Of a stretch of 34,070 nucleotides of DNA, positions 8,178-16,624 are shown one piece after another. Positions within the stretch are counted from its first letter, which is position 1. The number at the start of each line of letters is the position of its first letter. The stretch is from Bacteroidota bacterium (GTDB lineage Bacteria; Bacteroidota; Ignavibacteria; Kapaibacteriales; UBA2268): assembly GCA_004322215.1 (NCBI GenBank), contig SCSM01000030.1, positions 1 through 34,070 of the forward strand, written 5' to 3'. A program made the translations under genes and the position numbers. The notes below the pieces were generated by a model, which was given only the letters and a program-made list of their open reading frames with translations, searched no databases and was not told where the DNA came from.

Positions 8178-10403
8178 ATGAAGCTTCGGAACATAATAAT
8201 TTTTCTGCCGGTTATTTTATCTTTAACAACTCTGTCATTCTCAGATGATGGGTGGTACAAATCGGAATATTTGCCTTTTCTTAGTGAAAATAATACATCT
8301 ATGATTGATGACTCTACGTTAATACTCGCAGCTGTTGAATATTATTATTTATTAAATATAGAAGTATATAATATAAACAAATCACCCTCAGAATTATTAA
8401 TAAAATTCCCTGCTGGACAAGGTGAGTTATTTGCTGTCTCAAAGCCAAATAATAAAATAGCTGTTATAAACTGGAATGGAGACCTTGAAATTTATGATTA
8501 CAAGACCGGAACACTAACTGATAGTATGCGTTTTGATGACCCGGGATTCGGATATCAGAGAAATAAGTTAATTGGATTTGATTCATCAATGTCTGAAATT
8601 GTAACGGTTGACGAGGATTATTACTCAATAAATAGATGGAATTTAAAAACCAAAAACAAATTATTTGAAATAGAGTTATATGATTCATACACGAGATATA
8701 ATGCTCAACTAAGTAAGTTTGGTGCAGGTAAAGCACTTCTCAATTTTGATGACAGAGTTGAAATTTATGATACAAAAAATGGAAACTTGTTATCAAAAAT
8801 TGAATTAAAACCTAATAAATTCATGGAACCCAAATGGTCTTATGACGAGAATAATATTATTTATATAGATGACAGCAGTCATATTAAATCAATTTTGATT
8901 TCGAACGGTCAAACAAAATATGAATTAATACCCGTTAACAAAGATAATGTTTATGATTTTTCTGAAACACCGGATGGAAAACATTTAATTGTTGCTTATA
9001 CCGACGGACATAGTACAAACAAATATTTAATTTGGAATATTCCTGAATTAACGATAGCAGATTCGATTAATATAAATTCAATATTAATTAATTCCAGGCC
9101 TCAATTAAAATATATTTCTAATAATTTAACTCATTTGGTTTTTGATATCTTCAATGGTTATTATTGCGGATATAATTCCGACGACTTGAAAGAAGCTGAC
9201 CGGGTAATTATTTATAATATAAAAGAGAGAAAATTGATTGACCAGCTTCCACAGGGAAATATAGGAGAAAACATTAACAATATTTTTTTCAATCAGTCAG
9301 GCAATAGATTACTATTTGCCGGTTCCGACAGTATAATTGCTATTTGGGAACCAGATTCGGAAAAACTCCTTCATATTTTCAGCTATCATTATGAACCTAA
9401 TTGTTTCTCTAATTCAGGAAATGAAATTTTGTTCTATCAAAATGATAAAATATTTGTCTATAGCATCCCTCAGGAAAAATATATTGACAGTATGTATATT
9501 CAAATCAATCCTCAAATAATTTTCAATCTGCCAAACGACAGTCTGATATTAACTCGATTAAACCGTCAGATTTTTATTTATAATTGGCTAAGCAAAACAT
9601 ACCGGGATACAATTTTACTTGATTCTTTGTTTCCTGATACCTCTGGTAAATTATTTTTATACAAAATCAAAAATAGCAATTCGATCGTCGTTGCTTCGGA
9701 CAAATTTGAAGTTGTAACAATTGATTTGGATTCTAAACAGGTATTGTTAAAAATTCAATTGACTGAACCATTCGAAGGTGGACATGAATTCTGTGATATT
9801 TCTGCCGATGGAACAAGATTACTTAGTATAAAAGATAAAAACGCATTTATATGGAATATCATGAACTCTGAATTGGAATATATTACTTATTTTGGGGAAT
9901 GTATTCTGGGAAACATAAATTTCCTTAACAATAATCATAATATTAGTTTATCGAATTGTTTAAGTTATTATGATAATCACTATAATTCCTTTGCTATTAA
10001 TGCAATAAACCATTTAAAAGTAAATTTGAGAGGAAGGGAGCCGGTAATAGCACCAAATGGAAATTATTATGCAAGCTGGAACTGTCCTGCATTTTATAAT
10101 TATACCAAATTAAGCGATGATTTTCTCATTGGTGTAGAGGACGAAGATATACAAACAATAGAAGCAAATGATTTTATCATCTATGATAATACAATTAAAT
10201 TCAGACTGAATATACCTGAAAATGTCGAATTATCAGTATATAGTTATCTCGGTTATTTGGTATTTATTCAAAGAATTGGATTATTATCCGAAGGAAATCA
10301 TTCAATACCATTTGATGAAGAAAAACTGCCAACAGGACTGTATATTTTAAGAATGAAGATTGACAAAGAAATAATTATAAAGAAGCTGATAATAATAAAA
10401 TGA
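8178..10403 (+). CDS. Secreted WD40/YVTN-like beta-propeller protein with T9SS sorting domain
   Basis: About 741 residues. ATG 8178 is chosen over 8166 because GAGG at 8169-8172 sits at proper spacing before it and because the protein then begins MKLRNIIIFLPVILSLTTLS, a signal peptide. The body alternates WNGDLEIYD, WNLKTKNK, YDTKNGNLLSK and IAIWEPDSEKLLH type strands, typical of WD40 or quinoprotein-like propellers. The C-terminus (VELSVYSYLGYLV, then LPTGLYILRMKID, then KKLIIIK) matches the T9SS type A sorting domain. It is more AT-rich by eye than the 4246 gene. The ligand is unknown. Confidence 0.8.
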   Translation: MKLRNIIIFLPVILSLTTLSFSDDGWYKSEYLPFLSENNTSMIDDSTLILAAVEYYYLLNIEVYNINKSPSELLIKFPAGQGELFAVSKPNNKIAVINWNGDLEIYDYKTGTLTDSMRFDDPGFGYQRNKLIGFDSSMSEIVTVDEDYYSINRWNLKTKNKLFEIELYDSYTRYNAQLSKFGAGKALLNFDDRVEIYDTKNGNLLSKIELKPNKFMEPKWSYDENNIIYIDDSSHIKSILISNGQTKYELIPVNKDNVYDFSETPDGKHLIVAYTDGHSTNKYLIWNIPELTIADSININSILINSRPQLKYISNNLTHLVFDIFNGYYCGYNSDDLKEADRVIIYNIKERKLIDQLPQGNIGENINNIFFNQSGNRLLFAGSDSIIAIWEPDSEKLLHIFSYHYEPNCFSNSGNEILFYQNDKIFVYSIPQEKYIDSMYIQINPQIIFNLPNDSLILTRLNRQIFIYNWLSKTYRDTILLDSLFPDTSGKLFLYKIKNSNSIVVASDKFEVVTIDLDSKQVLLKIQLTEPFEGGHEFCDISADGTRLLSIKDKNAFIWNIMNSELEYITYFGECILGNINFLNNNHNISLSNCLSYYDNHYNSFAINAINHLKVNLRGREPVIAPNGNYYASWNCPAFYNYTKLSDDFLIGVEDEDIQTIEANDFIIYDNTIKFRLNIPENVELSVYSYLGYLVFIQRIGLLSEGNHSIPFDEEKLPTGLYILRMKIDKEIIIKKLIIIK

Positions 10404-10507
10404 AGAAATCTGTTACTTTTGTAACTCAAAATAATTATTTAACTTATACGATTAAATATATATTATAAATAGATTTATATATTCATAATATAAATGGATG
10501 AAATAAA

Positions 10508-10711
10508 ATGACAATTGAAAGAACAACAGAAGAGATTATCATTAAAGTGCCTTCTTTTGTAAATACAGAAGGTATCCAGAGAATTATTGATTTATTAGCT
10601 TACCGGGAAGCAACAGCAAAAAGCAAAGCAAAACAGAAGGATATAGATGAACTTGCTAAAGATATTAAAAAAGGGTGGTGGAAAAAAAATAAATCAAGAT
10701 TTATTAAATGA
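10508..10711 (+). CDS. Putative antitoxin of PIN-type toxin-antitoxin pair
   Basis: 67 residues, beginning MTIERTTEEIIIKVPSFVNT with a basic, helix-rich C-terminus (KKGWWKKNKSRFIK). Its stop overlaps the start of the PIN toxin gene by four bases (ATGA), the usual translational coupling of antitoxin first, toxin second. The sequence resembles small antitoxins paired with COG1569-type PIN toxins in Bacteroidota. Assignment rests mostly on the neighbour. It probably binds the toxin and autoregulates the promoter in the AT-rich 104 bp upstream, where a short GTTAC-tttt-GTAAC hairpin occurs (10413-10426). Confidence 0.7.
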   Translation: MTIERTTEEIIIKVPSFVNTEGIQRIIDLLAYREATAKSKAKQKDIDELAKDIKKGWWKKNKSRFIK

Positions 10712-11157
10712 AGATTATTGTTGATACCAACATTGTATTTAGTGCGATTCTTAATACTGAAGGTAAAATAGGAAATTTACTTATTGATTCTGAAAAACAA
10801 TTTCAATTTTTTTCAACTGATTACCTGAGATTCGAATTAAATAAACATCATCAAAAACTTAAATATTTTTCAGGGCTATCAGACTTTGAAATTGAAGAAG
10901 CAAAGTATAGAATTACAAAATATATTCAGTTTATTAATATCGAGATAATACCCGAACAAATATGGAAGGAAGCAGGAAAAATTATTTCAGATATAGATAT
11001 TGATGATATTGACTTCGTAGCTCTGACAATTTCATTAGGAGGTTATCTATGGACAGGAGACAAAGAATTAAACCTTGGTTTAAAATCGAAAGGTTTTACT
11101 AAAGTAATAACCACAAATGAACTATGGGAGAGGCGCGAAAAGTTTTTAATAAAATAA
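10708..11157 (+). CDS. PIN-domain toxin (putative RNase), COG1569-like
   Basis: 149 residues forming one PIN domain, a metal-dependent RNase fold. Acidic active-site residues are visible: D6 in IIVDTNIVFSAI, an acidic pair in DIDIDDIDFVALT (about residues 92-104), and D in LWTGDKEL (about 115-122). The C-terminus has the family's VITTNELW end. PIN toxins of this class usually cleave tRNA or mRNA; the target here is unknown. It is intact, unlike the higBA relic nearby. Confidence 0.85.
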   Translation: MKIIVDTNIVFSAILNTEGKIGNLLIDSEKQFQFFSTDYLRFELNKHHQKLKYFSGLSDFEIEEAKYRITKYIQFINIEIIPEQIWKEAGKIISDIDIDDIDFVALTISLGGYLWTGDKELNLGLKSKGFTKVITTNELWERREKFLIK

Positions 11158-11208
11158 TTTTAATATTCAATATTATATTTATTATGAATTACTTTCTTTT
11201 TTGACCTA

Positions 11209-13683
11209 ATGAAGCAATTTATATCATATATCATATTGATTTTTACATTAGCTTGGCTTTCTGTTTCAGCCCAGCTCTTTGAGTATCGCAAGCTCGATAT
11301 AAATTCATTAATCCAAAATCAATCCGTTTCTGTTCAAGTCAACTCTAATTTCGATTTAGGAAAACTCTCAAATATATTTGACAGGGATACTCTTTCACTT
11401 GCAAGAACACCGGGCGTTAATCCCCTTGTAATTACATTATCATTTACCGATTCTATTGAAATTGTCAAAAGCAAAATCTTATCATCTGTTGGAAATGGTA
11501 TTTGGTTAATTGAATCCGCGATGACACCCGAAGACCTCCAGCAGCAAAGAAGAACATATAAAGTCCTGTTGAATGACAGTTCCCTGACAGACAATCAATG
11601 GGATTCACTTGAATTTGAAAAAAGATATGTGAAAATAATTAGGTTGACTCTAACAAAAACCACTGAAGGAAATTTCGTCCGGCTCAATGAGTGGGAACTA
11701 TACGAATATGTCTCGCTCGCTTATTTGAAACTCGAACCGCCTGCAATCACGATGAAACCTGCATGGCAATACAAAATTTGGAAAGTATGGCGTGCTTCCG
11801 AAATTGATACAATCTTAATTGAAAACTCTCTCGTCAAATGGACAAGCTCCGACTCATCCGTTGCCTTTGTTGACAGCACTGGCACTGTCTTCGGAGTATC
11901 AAAAGGGAAAGCCACAATCAATGCTGAGTATGATAAATATAAAGGTAAATGTTCAGTAAATGTCGAGCAGGGATTGAGAAGCACAGACCCGGGAGATATA
12001 ATAGTTACACACATCAGCCGGCTCCCTTCTATTGATTTTGTATGGGGGAGCTTGAATCCCGCTCGTGACGGCTGGCCCCTGGTAGGAGACTCTGTAACTT
12101 GGGTTGCACATGTTTTGAATTTATCGAAGCATTACAGAAAAAATGTTCAATACGAATGGCAAATAACGTATCTGAGTAGTTACCAGGTTTTAGGAGGAAC
12201 GATTGACCTACCTCCATTTTCAACTGTTAATATTGATTATAAAACTGCATGGAATTTTGATAGTAATCAGCTTGAATTCAAGATTAATCCAAACTATTCT
12301 ATTCCCGAAGCCGAAGAAGATAATAATTCCATTTCATTTTATACTTATGCTTTGAGTGCCGGTTTCTATGTCGAGGAATCCCTTAACAACTATTTCAGGG
12401 AATACCAGCACCTTCTTAACCAACATAGAAACTGCTGGGAAGATTGGGCAAATAGCATCCTTCAAATAGTAAATTTTAAATTTAATACTCCTTTTATTGA
12501 TACTTCAAGCTCGCTAATGTATGAACAATACAGAATTGATAAAATTGTAATTGTTCCCGATGGTTCACTCCCGCTTGATGGTGTTAACTCAGTAACATCA
12601 CCGAATTTCAGTGATAAAAGTGTTGACCTAATTCGCGGGTTTCCTGATTCGCTTATTCTGGCTAATATATATGGTAACCATTTTTCTCCTTATTATACAA
12701 ATCCTTTCTATTTTGACCAGGCATTTGTTAATGATTTGCTCCAAGCGAGATACCTGGTTGACCCTAAAGGCTTCAGTGTTTCAGATAATAGCTTTGGTGA
12801 TGTTGTTAATATAAAAGAGAGCGGCAATTATATTGGTGGAACAAATTTTCTTCCATGGGAATCGGGAAAATTAGTTCATAAATTTCAAAACAGCGGATTG
12901 CTTTATGGAGACAACGTGGGTGTCTCTTTTGATGAATATAGCTGGAATGCACTCTCTCTCATAGCAGGTCATCGTGCCACTCTGGGAAACTACAACCCTC
13001 CCGGCAACAGTGGTGAATATCTAAATGACCTCCCCGAAAATAATATCGTTACATTAATGGATTCTTCAGGCAATCCATTATCAGGAGCCAATGTCCGTGT
13101 CTTCAGGTCATCCGGCAAACTGGGAGTGATGTTTGGCAAATACTATGACAGCATACCGGATATGGAATTCACAAGCGATGAGTTCGGAAAAGTCAATCTC
13201 GGCAGATGTCCCTTCGATGAATTCGGTGCAATCTTCTATGGAATGGGTAATGCGAATGTAGTCATACTTATACGTGTACAGCAAGGCGATAAAGCTGGAT
13301 ATAGGTTTCTCGACATCACTGAATTCAACCGCCACTATTGGTCGGGACAAATAGACACAGCAAATTACGAACTGAAATACAATCTCTATCCTGTTATAAC
13401 TTCTGTCAACGATAATAAAAATAGTTCGTACGACATTCTGCAAATCAGGTATAATTCCATGAATTCATCCGCCACTGCAGTTATTCACCTCGAGCAACCT
13501 TCTCAAATCAATCTCTCTATTTATACATCACTCGGAAGACTGGTTGGTGAAATCAACGAATCAATCTCTATACCGGGCATTAGTGAACTCAGTTTAGATA
13601 GATTTAATCTATCAAAAGGAATATATTTATGCCGTTTGAAAACAGGTGCTGCTAATCAAATTAAAAAGATTTGTGTGTATTGA
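11209..13683 (+). CDS. Large secreted Ig-like (BIG2/CARDB) protein with T9SS sorting domain
   Basis: 824 residues starting with a signal peptide (MKQFISYIILIFTLAWLSVS). Residues about 170-255 contain a bacterial Ig-like group 2 pattern, with VKWTSSDSSVAFVDSTGTVF then GKATINAEY. Residues about 265-380 look like a CARDB-type adhesion fold (SVTWVAHVLN ... YSIPEAEEDNN). The middle (about 400-620) is of unknown function. A carboxypeptidase-regulatory-like beta sandwich follows (VTLMDSSGNPLSGANVRVF), then a C-terminal T9SS tail (INLSIYTSLGRLV ... LSKGIYLCRLKTG). No catalytic motif is evident. It is less AT-rich by eye than its neighbours. A cell-surface or matrix role is inferred only. Confidence 0.8.
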   Translation: MKQFISYIILIFTLAWLSVSAQLFEYRKLDINSLIQNQSVSVQVNSNFDLGKLSNIFDRDTLSLARTPGVNPLVITLSFTDSIEIVKSKILSSVGNGIWLIESAMTPEDLQQQRRTYKVLLNDSSLTDNQWDSLEFEKRYVKIIRLTLTKTTEGNFVRLNEWELYEYVSLAYLKLEPPAITMKPAWQYKIWKVWRASEIDTILIENSLVKWTSSDSSVAFVDSTGTVFGVSKGKATINAEYDKYKGKCSVNVEQGLRSTDPGDIIVTHISRLPSIDFVWGSLNPARDGWPLVGDSVTWVAHVLNLSKHYRKNVQYEWQITYLSSYQVLGGTIDLPPFSTVNIDYKTAWNFDSNQLEFKINPNYSIPEAEEDNNSISFYTYALSAGFYVEESLNNYFREYQHLLNQHRNCWEDWANSILQIVNFKFNTPFIDTSSSLMYEQYRIDKIVIVPDGSLPLDGVNSVTSPNFSDKSVDLIRGFPDSLILANIYGNHFSPYYTNPFYFDQAFVNDLLQARYLVDPKGFSVSDNSFGDVVNIKESGNYIGGTNFLPWESGKLVHKFQNSGLLYGDNVGVSFDEYSWNALSLIAGHRATLGNYNPPGNSGEYLNDLPENNIVTLMDSSGNPLSGANVRVFRSSGKLGVMFGKYYDSIPDMEFTSDEFGKVNLGRCPFDEFGAIFYGMGNANVVILIRVQQGDKAGYRFLDITEFNRHYWSGQIDTANYELKYNLYPVITSVNDNKNSSYDILQIRYNSMNSSATAVIHLEQPSQINLSIYTSLGRLVGEINESISIPGISELSLDRFNLSKGIYLCRLKTGAANQIKKICVY

Positions 13684-13698
13684 ATCATGTAATGATTC
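13682..13698. terminator. Hairpin at the stop codon of the Ig-like gene
   Basis: GAATCAT-GTA-ATGATTC is a perfect 7-bp stem with a three-base loop that begins within the TGA stop codon. A terminator or mRNA 3'-end structure is plausible. The GTA loop matches that of the palindrome family at the start of the window, but the flanks do not. Confidence 0.4.
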
Positions 13699-13820
13699 CA
13701 TATTTTATACTAAAATTAATCATCCAATCTTATTTCTAATTCCATTCCTAACAATGTAAATAAATTTAAATGTGATAATTTGAAATTGAAAAATTAATTG
13801 TTAATTGTGAATTGATTGTA

Positions 13821-14012
13821 TTACGCTTTCCAGGTGGATTTCAGCAGGTCGACGATTACCTGGAGCACTTTTTCAAAGATGCTTCCAAATTTAACTTCAT
13901 CGGGATTAATTTCGATTTTCAGGTCAGGCACAAAGACTAATGCAGCAATAAAAACAGACGAAACGATGACAGTAAAAATTATGGTTCGTTTGTATGTCTG
14001 TTTCAGTTTCAC
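13821..14012 (-). CDS. Small single-pass membrane protein, hypothetical
   Basis: 63 residues from a GTG start. The sequence has a basic N-terminus (KLKQTYKRT), one hydrophobic segment (IIFTVIVSSVFIAALVFV) and a short amphipathic tail, consistent with a single-pass membrane peptide. There is no strong ribosome-binding site and no recognised family. It stands alone between AT-rich low-complexity DNA, so it may be a chance open frame. Confidence 0.35.
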   Translation of the reverse strand: MKLKQTYKRTIIFTVIVSSVFIAALVFVPDLKIEINPDEVKFGSIFEKVLQVIVDLLKSTWKA

Positions 14013-14102
14013 CCGGATAACCCTATGATTGCAAAAGCAAAATTAGTTAAACGAAAATGAGATTTGTTTATTGAAAATTGTTGTTGTGTAATAATATTTT
14101 TC

Positions 14103-14149
14103 TTTATTTTTGAGACCAAATGCTGTCTTATGTGTTATTGTATTTAATG
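14103..14149. repeat. Diverged direct repeat, left copy
   Basis: TTTATTTTTGAGACC followed later by ATGTGTTATTGTATTTAA closely matches 18437-18486 (T-run GAGACC ... ATGTGTCATTGAATTTAA) in the same orientation. Shared blocks are GAGACC, ATGTGT, ATTG and ATTTAA at constant spacing. The two copies flank the DUF2971, phage gene and IS cluster. Confidence 0.55.
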
Positions 14150-14205
14150 AATAGTGAATAACGAATAATGAATAATTGAGGATATATATTATTCAATATA
14201 AACAG

Positions 14206-14224
14206 CCCCCTTTTTCAAAGGGGG
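14206..14224. repeat. CCCCCTTT/AAAGGGGG palindrome
   Basis: CCCCCTTT-TTC-AAAGGGGG is a perfect 8-bp stem, followed by ACTAAGGGGG, which offers a second pairing partner for the C-run. It looks like an interspersed palindromic repeat rather than a gene terminator, because the nearest genes on both sides read away from it or toward it from far off. Nearby 14147-14177 is AT-rich iterated GAATAATGAATA-type sequence. Confidence 0.55.
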
Positions 14225-14330
14225 ACTAAGGGGGTTTTACTTTAAACAATAAATTCAACTAAAGTTCATTATGAAAAAAATTTCTATTTCTTATGCTCAT
14301 TGCTTTTTTTGTAATTATTCAATTGGGTAA

Positions 14331-14405
14331 ATTGACAATCTCATTTACTTGGTCAACGATTTAACCGACAAGGAGATTGATGTGTTGGAAGGAGAAGGAA
14401 TATGA
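14331..14405 (+). pseudogene. Short C-terminal relic, possibly of a type IIG restriction-methyltransferase
   Basis: An open stretch of 24 codons between TAA (14328-14330) and TGA (14403-14405) encodes IDNLIYLVNDLTDKEIDVLE and then GEGI. It resembles the ending common to Eco57I/TaqI-like type IIG enzymes (LVY.LYGLTEEEI.IVEG). The stop overlaps the DUF2971 start (ATATGA), the arrangement expected if the two once formed an operon. It is far too short for certainty. Confidence 0.2.
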
Positions 14406-15283
14406 AAATTTCAATTTCTGATGTTTTAAAAGAATATTTAGATAATGATAATGTCTTGTTTCATTATACTAAATTAAGGACAGGAATAGAAAATATTTTA
14501 AAAGATAGAAAATTAAAATTTGGTGATATTTCAAAATTTTCTGATCTAAGGGAAAAAATATTTATACAACCAATGTTTGTGCCTACTCCAAATGGTTTTA
14601 CAACGGATATTAATAAAATAAATGACATTGACAAACAAGTTACAAATCAAATAGAAAATTATAAGTGTTTATGTTTTTGTACTAATAAACAAATCGTTGA
14701 AGGTGTAGATGTCAATTCTTATGTATATTTACTCAATAGAGTTCTTCCCCAAGAAATGGAAATTATCAAAATTTTAAAAGGGTATCAAAAGGATAGAATG
14801 TGGGATCAATACTCAGATGGTTTTGAAGGTTTCTGTTTTGTATTTGATAAGAGTATTTTTATAGATGACATTGAGAAAAACTTAAGTTATAAAATAATTA
14901 ATCAAGGTAATGTTAATTATTCTGAAGATCCACGTCATCAATTATCACTTTTAAACTTAAATGAAGTATCAGAAAAAGAAGCTGATGATAATTTGAAACA
15001 AAAGTTTTTCGTTAAGCACTATGATTATAAAGAAGAAAATGAATATAGAATTCTTATTAAATCTCAAAAAGGTAATGATGATTTTATTGATGTTTCAAAG
15101 TCTATGAAAGCTGTTATTGTTGGTCCTTCATTTCCTGAAATTTATTACAATGTTGTTAAAGAAAAATTATATGAATTAAACTCTATAAGGAATTGTAATA
15201 ATGTTAAATTATTAAAATATTATATGACACGAGTTGGTGATTCAATTGAAGAAGTAGAATTATCCCAATCATACAAATCATAG
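14402..15283 (+). CDS. DUF2971 domain protein
   Basis: 293 residues. The N-terminus FHYTKLRTGIENILKDRKLK, the central LCFCTNKQ and MWDQYSDGFEGFCFVFDK, and the late YDYKEENEYRILIK follow the order of DUF2971 proteins (F-H-Y-T; MW..Y......G.C..FD; Y..E.E.R). Its biochemical role is unknown; relatives are often found in mobile or defence-associated islands. GGAAGGAGAAGGA directly upstream gives a strong ribosome-binding site for ATG 14402. No signal peptide or membrane segment is seen, so it is probably cytoplasmic. Confidence 0.75.
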   Translation: MKISISDVLKEYLDNDNVLFHYTKLRTGIENILKDRKLKFGDISKFSDLREKIFIQPMFVPTPNGFTTDINKINDIDKQVTNQIENYKCLCFCTNKQIVEGVDVNSYVYLLNRVLPQEMEIIKILKGYQKDRMWDQYSDGFEGFCFVFDKSIFIDDIEKNLSYKIINQGNVNYSEDPRHQLSLLNLNEVSEKEADDNLKQKFFVKHYDYKEENEYRILIKSQKGNDDFIDVSKSMKAVIVGPSFPEIYYNVVKEKLYELNSIRNCNNVKLLKYYMTRVGDSIEEVELSQSYKS

Positions 15284-15317
15284 TTCGGACAATTTGCGTC
15301 TTTTCGTGAAACCAAAA

Positions 15318-15359
15318 AATCCTGTCCATCCTTTAATCTCCTTAATCCTGTTCAGACAA
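15318..15359. repeat. AATCCTGTCCATCC...TTAATCCTG interspersed repeat
   Basis: The stretch AATCCTGTCCATCCTTTAAT then CTCCTTAATCCTG is an internally repetitive ATCCT/TTAATC unit of a type I recall from intergenic regions of many unrelated environmental bacteria. It is bracketed by a near-duplicate, TTCGGACAATTTG (15284-15296) and TTCAGACAATTGG (15351-15363). No coding potential is evident. Confidence 0.4.
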
Positions 15360-15414
15360 TTGGGCAGTGAAACCTTAATTGTGAATTATGAATATTTAAT
15401 TGTTAATTATTTTT

Positions 15415-15447
15415 AAAACCATTTTAAAATCCTTTTAAAATGGTTTT
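15415..15447 (+). terminator. Perfect 15-bp hairpin, likely terminator
   Basis: AAAACCATTTTAAAA and TTTTAAAATGGTTTT form a perfect 15-bp stem with a TCC loop, ending in a T-run. It lies 130 bp after the DUF2971 gene and before the phage-like gene. It could terminate transcription in both directions. Confidence 0.65.
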
Positions 15448-15520
15448 ATTGTTCATACCTTACGGCTGAGATATTTTCGCACCACAGATTTTGTTTCACT
15501 TATTTTTTTTGGAATGTATT

Positions 15521-16576
15521 ATGTGGATTGAAATATTCAGGACCGGCTCTCACACTGACTCCTCAGGCAGAACAGAAGCATACACAGAAGACACACTCGA
15601 CCGCATGTCGGAAATCTACAACAGCAGAATTAATGAATCAACAACCAATGAAGCACCTCTCGTAAAAGGTCATCCCTCTACGGATGAACCCGCTTACGGG
15701 TGGATTGAACGTCTCGCAAGACGCGGACAATCGCTAATGGCAAAATTGAAGGATGTTGCACCGGAACTTATTGATGAAGTATCGAAAGGTATGTTCAAAA
15801 AAGTATCCTCTGCGTTCTATCCTGACCTTATGCTCAGGCATGTTGGTTTGCTCGGTGCTGTTCCCCTGGCGGTGAAGGGATTGAGGACAGTGAGTTTTGC
15901 AGGTAGTGAGTTCAGTGAGCATGAAGTTGAAATTGCATTATCATATAATTTTGAGGAAGACCCTTCGACGGAGTTTATCCCGAACTTAGATTCGGGACTC
16001 AATGAGACAAATGAAGAATCATTTAAAGATGAAGTTGAGACACACCCCTGTACTTCGGACATCCCCTCTCAAGAGGGGAACGAACAACCTGAATTGGATG
16101 AGCTTATTGAGAAGCTGGATGAGGAGAACAGGAAACTGAAGAAGGCAATTGAAGAGATGGAAAGGGATATCAGGAAAAAGGAATTCAGTGAATATGTGAA
16201 TTCTCTTATTGACCATCCCGGCGGCTCTTTGATTAAACCCTCACAGCAGGATTCTCTTTTGGAACTACTCGAATTTGCTTCCGAGATTGATAATCACAAA
16301 TCTGACAATGCTGAATTTAACGAATCTGACTCACTTGTTCATAAGGTAAAGGTGTTTGTGTCGGGCTTTGAACCTATTGTTTCAATGAAGGAATTTGCTG
16401 TACGCAGAAATGAAGTCAAACATCAGTCCGAACCGGATTTTCATACGAAGAATGTTGCTCCCGAAAGATTGAAACTTCACGAAAGAGCAAAAGAAATTCA
16501 ATCTGAAAATCCAAACATTTCCTACGAGGAAGCAGTCACTCAGGTACAAAGAGAACTTCAATTAATTAACAATTAA
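15521..16576 (+). CDS. Orphan phage Mu gpI-like head protease/scaffold protein
   Basis: About 352 residues from ATG 15521 (MWIEIFRTGSHTDSSGRTEA). The N-terminal ~140 residues, with TEDTLDRMSEIYN, EAPLVKGHP, PAYGWIERL, MFKKVSSAFYPDLMLRHVG and LGAVPLAVKGL, match phage I-like prohead protease/scaffold proteins that process and template capsid assembly. Residues about 190-235 are a strong charged coiled coil (LDELIEKLDEENRKLKKAIE), as expected for scaffold. No capsid, portal or terminase gene is adjacent, so it is a stranded phage gene. The linker between the two domains contains two perfect palindromes carried in frame (15979-15996 and 16063-16078). The nearby upstream TTG start at 15491 is less likely. 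Confidence 0.65.
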   Translation: MWIEIFRTGSHTDSSGRTEAYTEDTLDRMSEIYNSRINESTTNEAPLVKGHPSTDEPAYGWIERLARRGQSLMAKLKDVAPELIDEVSKGMFKKVSSAFYPDLMLRHVGLLGAVPLAVKGLRTVSFAGSEFSEHEVEIALSYNFEEDPSTEFIPNLDSGLNETNEESFKDEVETHPCTSDIPSQEGNEQPELDELIEKLDEENRKLKKAIEEMERDIRKKEFSEYVNSLIDHPGGSLIKPSQQDSLLELLEFASEIDNHKSDNAEFNESDSLVHKVKVFVSGFEPIVSMKEFAVRRNEVKHQSEPDFHTKNVAPERLKLHERAKEIQSENPNISYEEAVTQVQRELQLINN

Positions 16577-16624
16577 TAATTCACAATTGGAAATGGGAAT
16601 TTGGAATTCTAATATAACATATTT

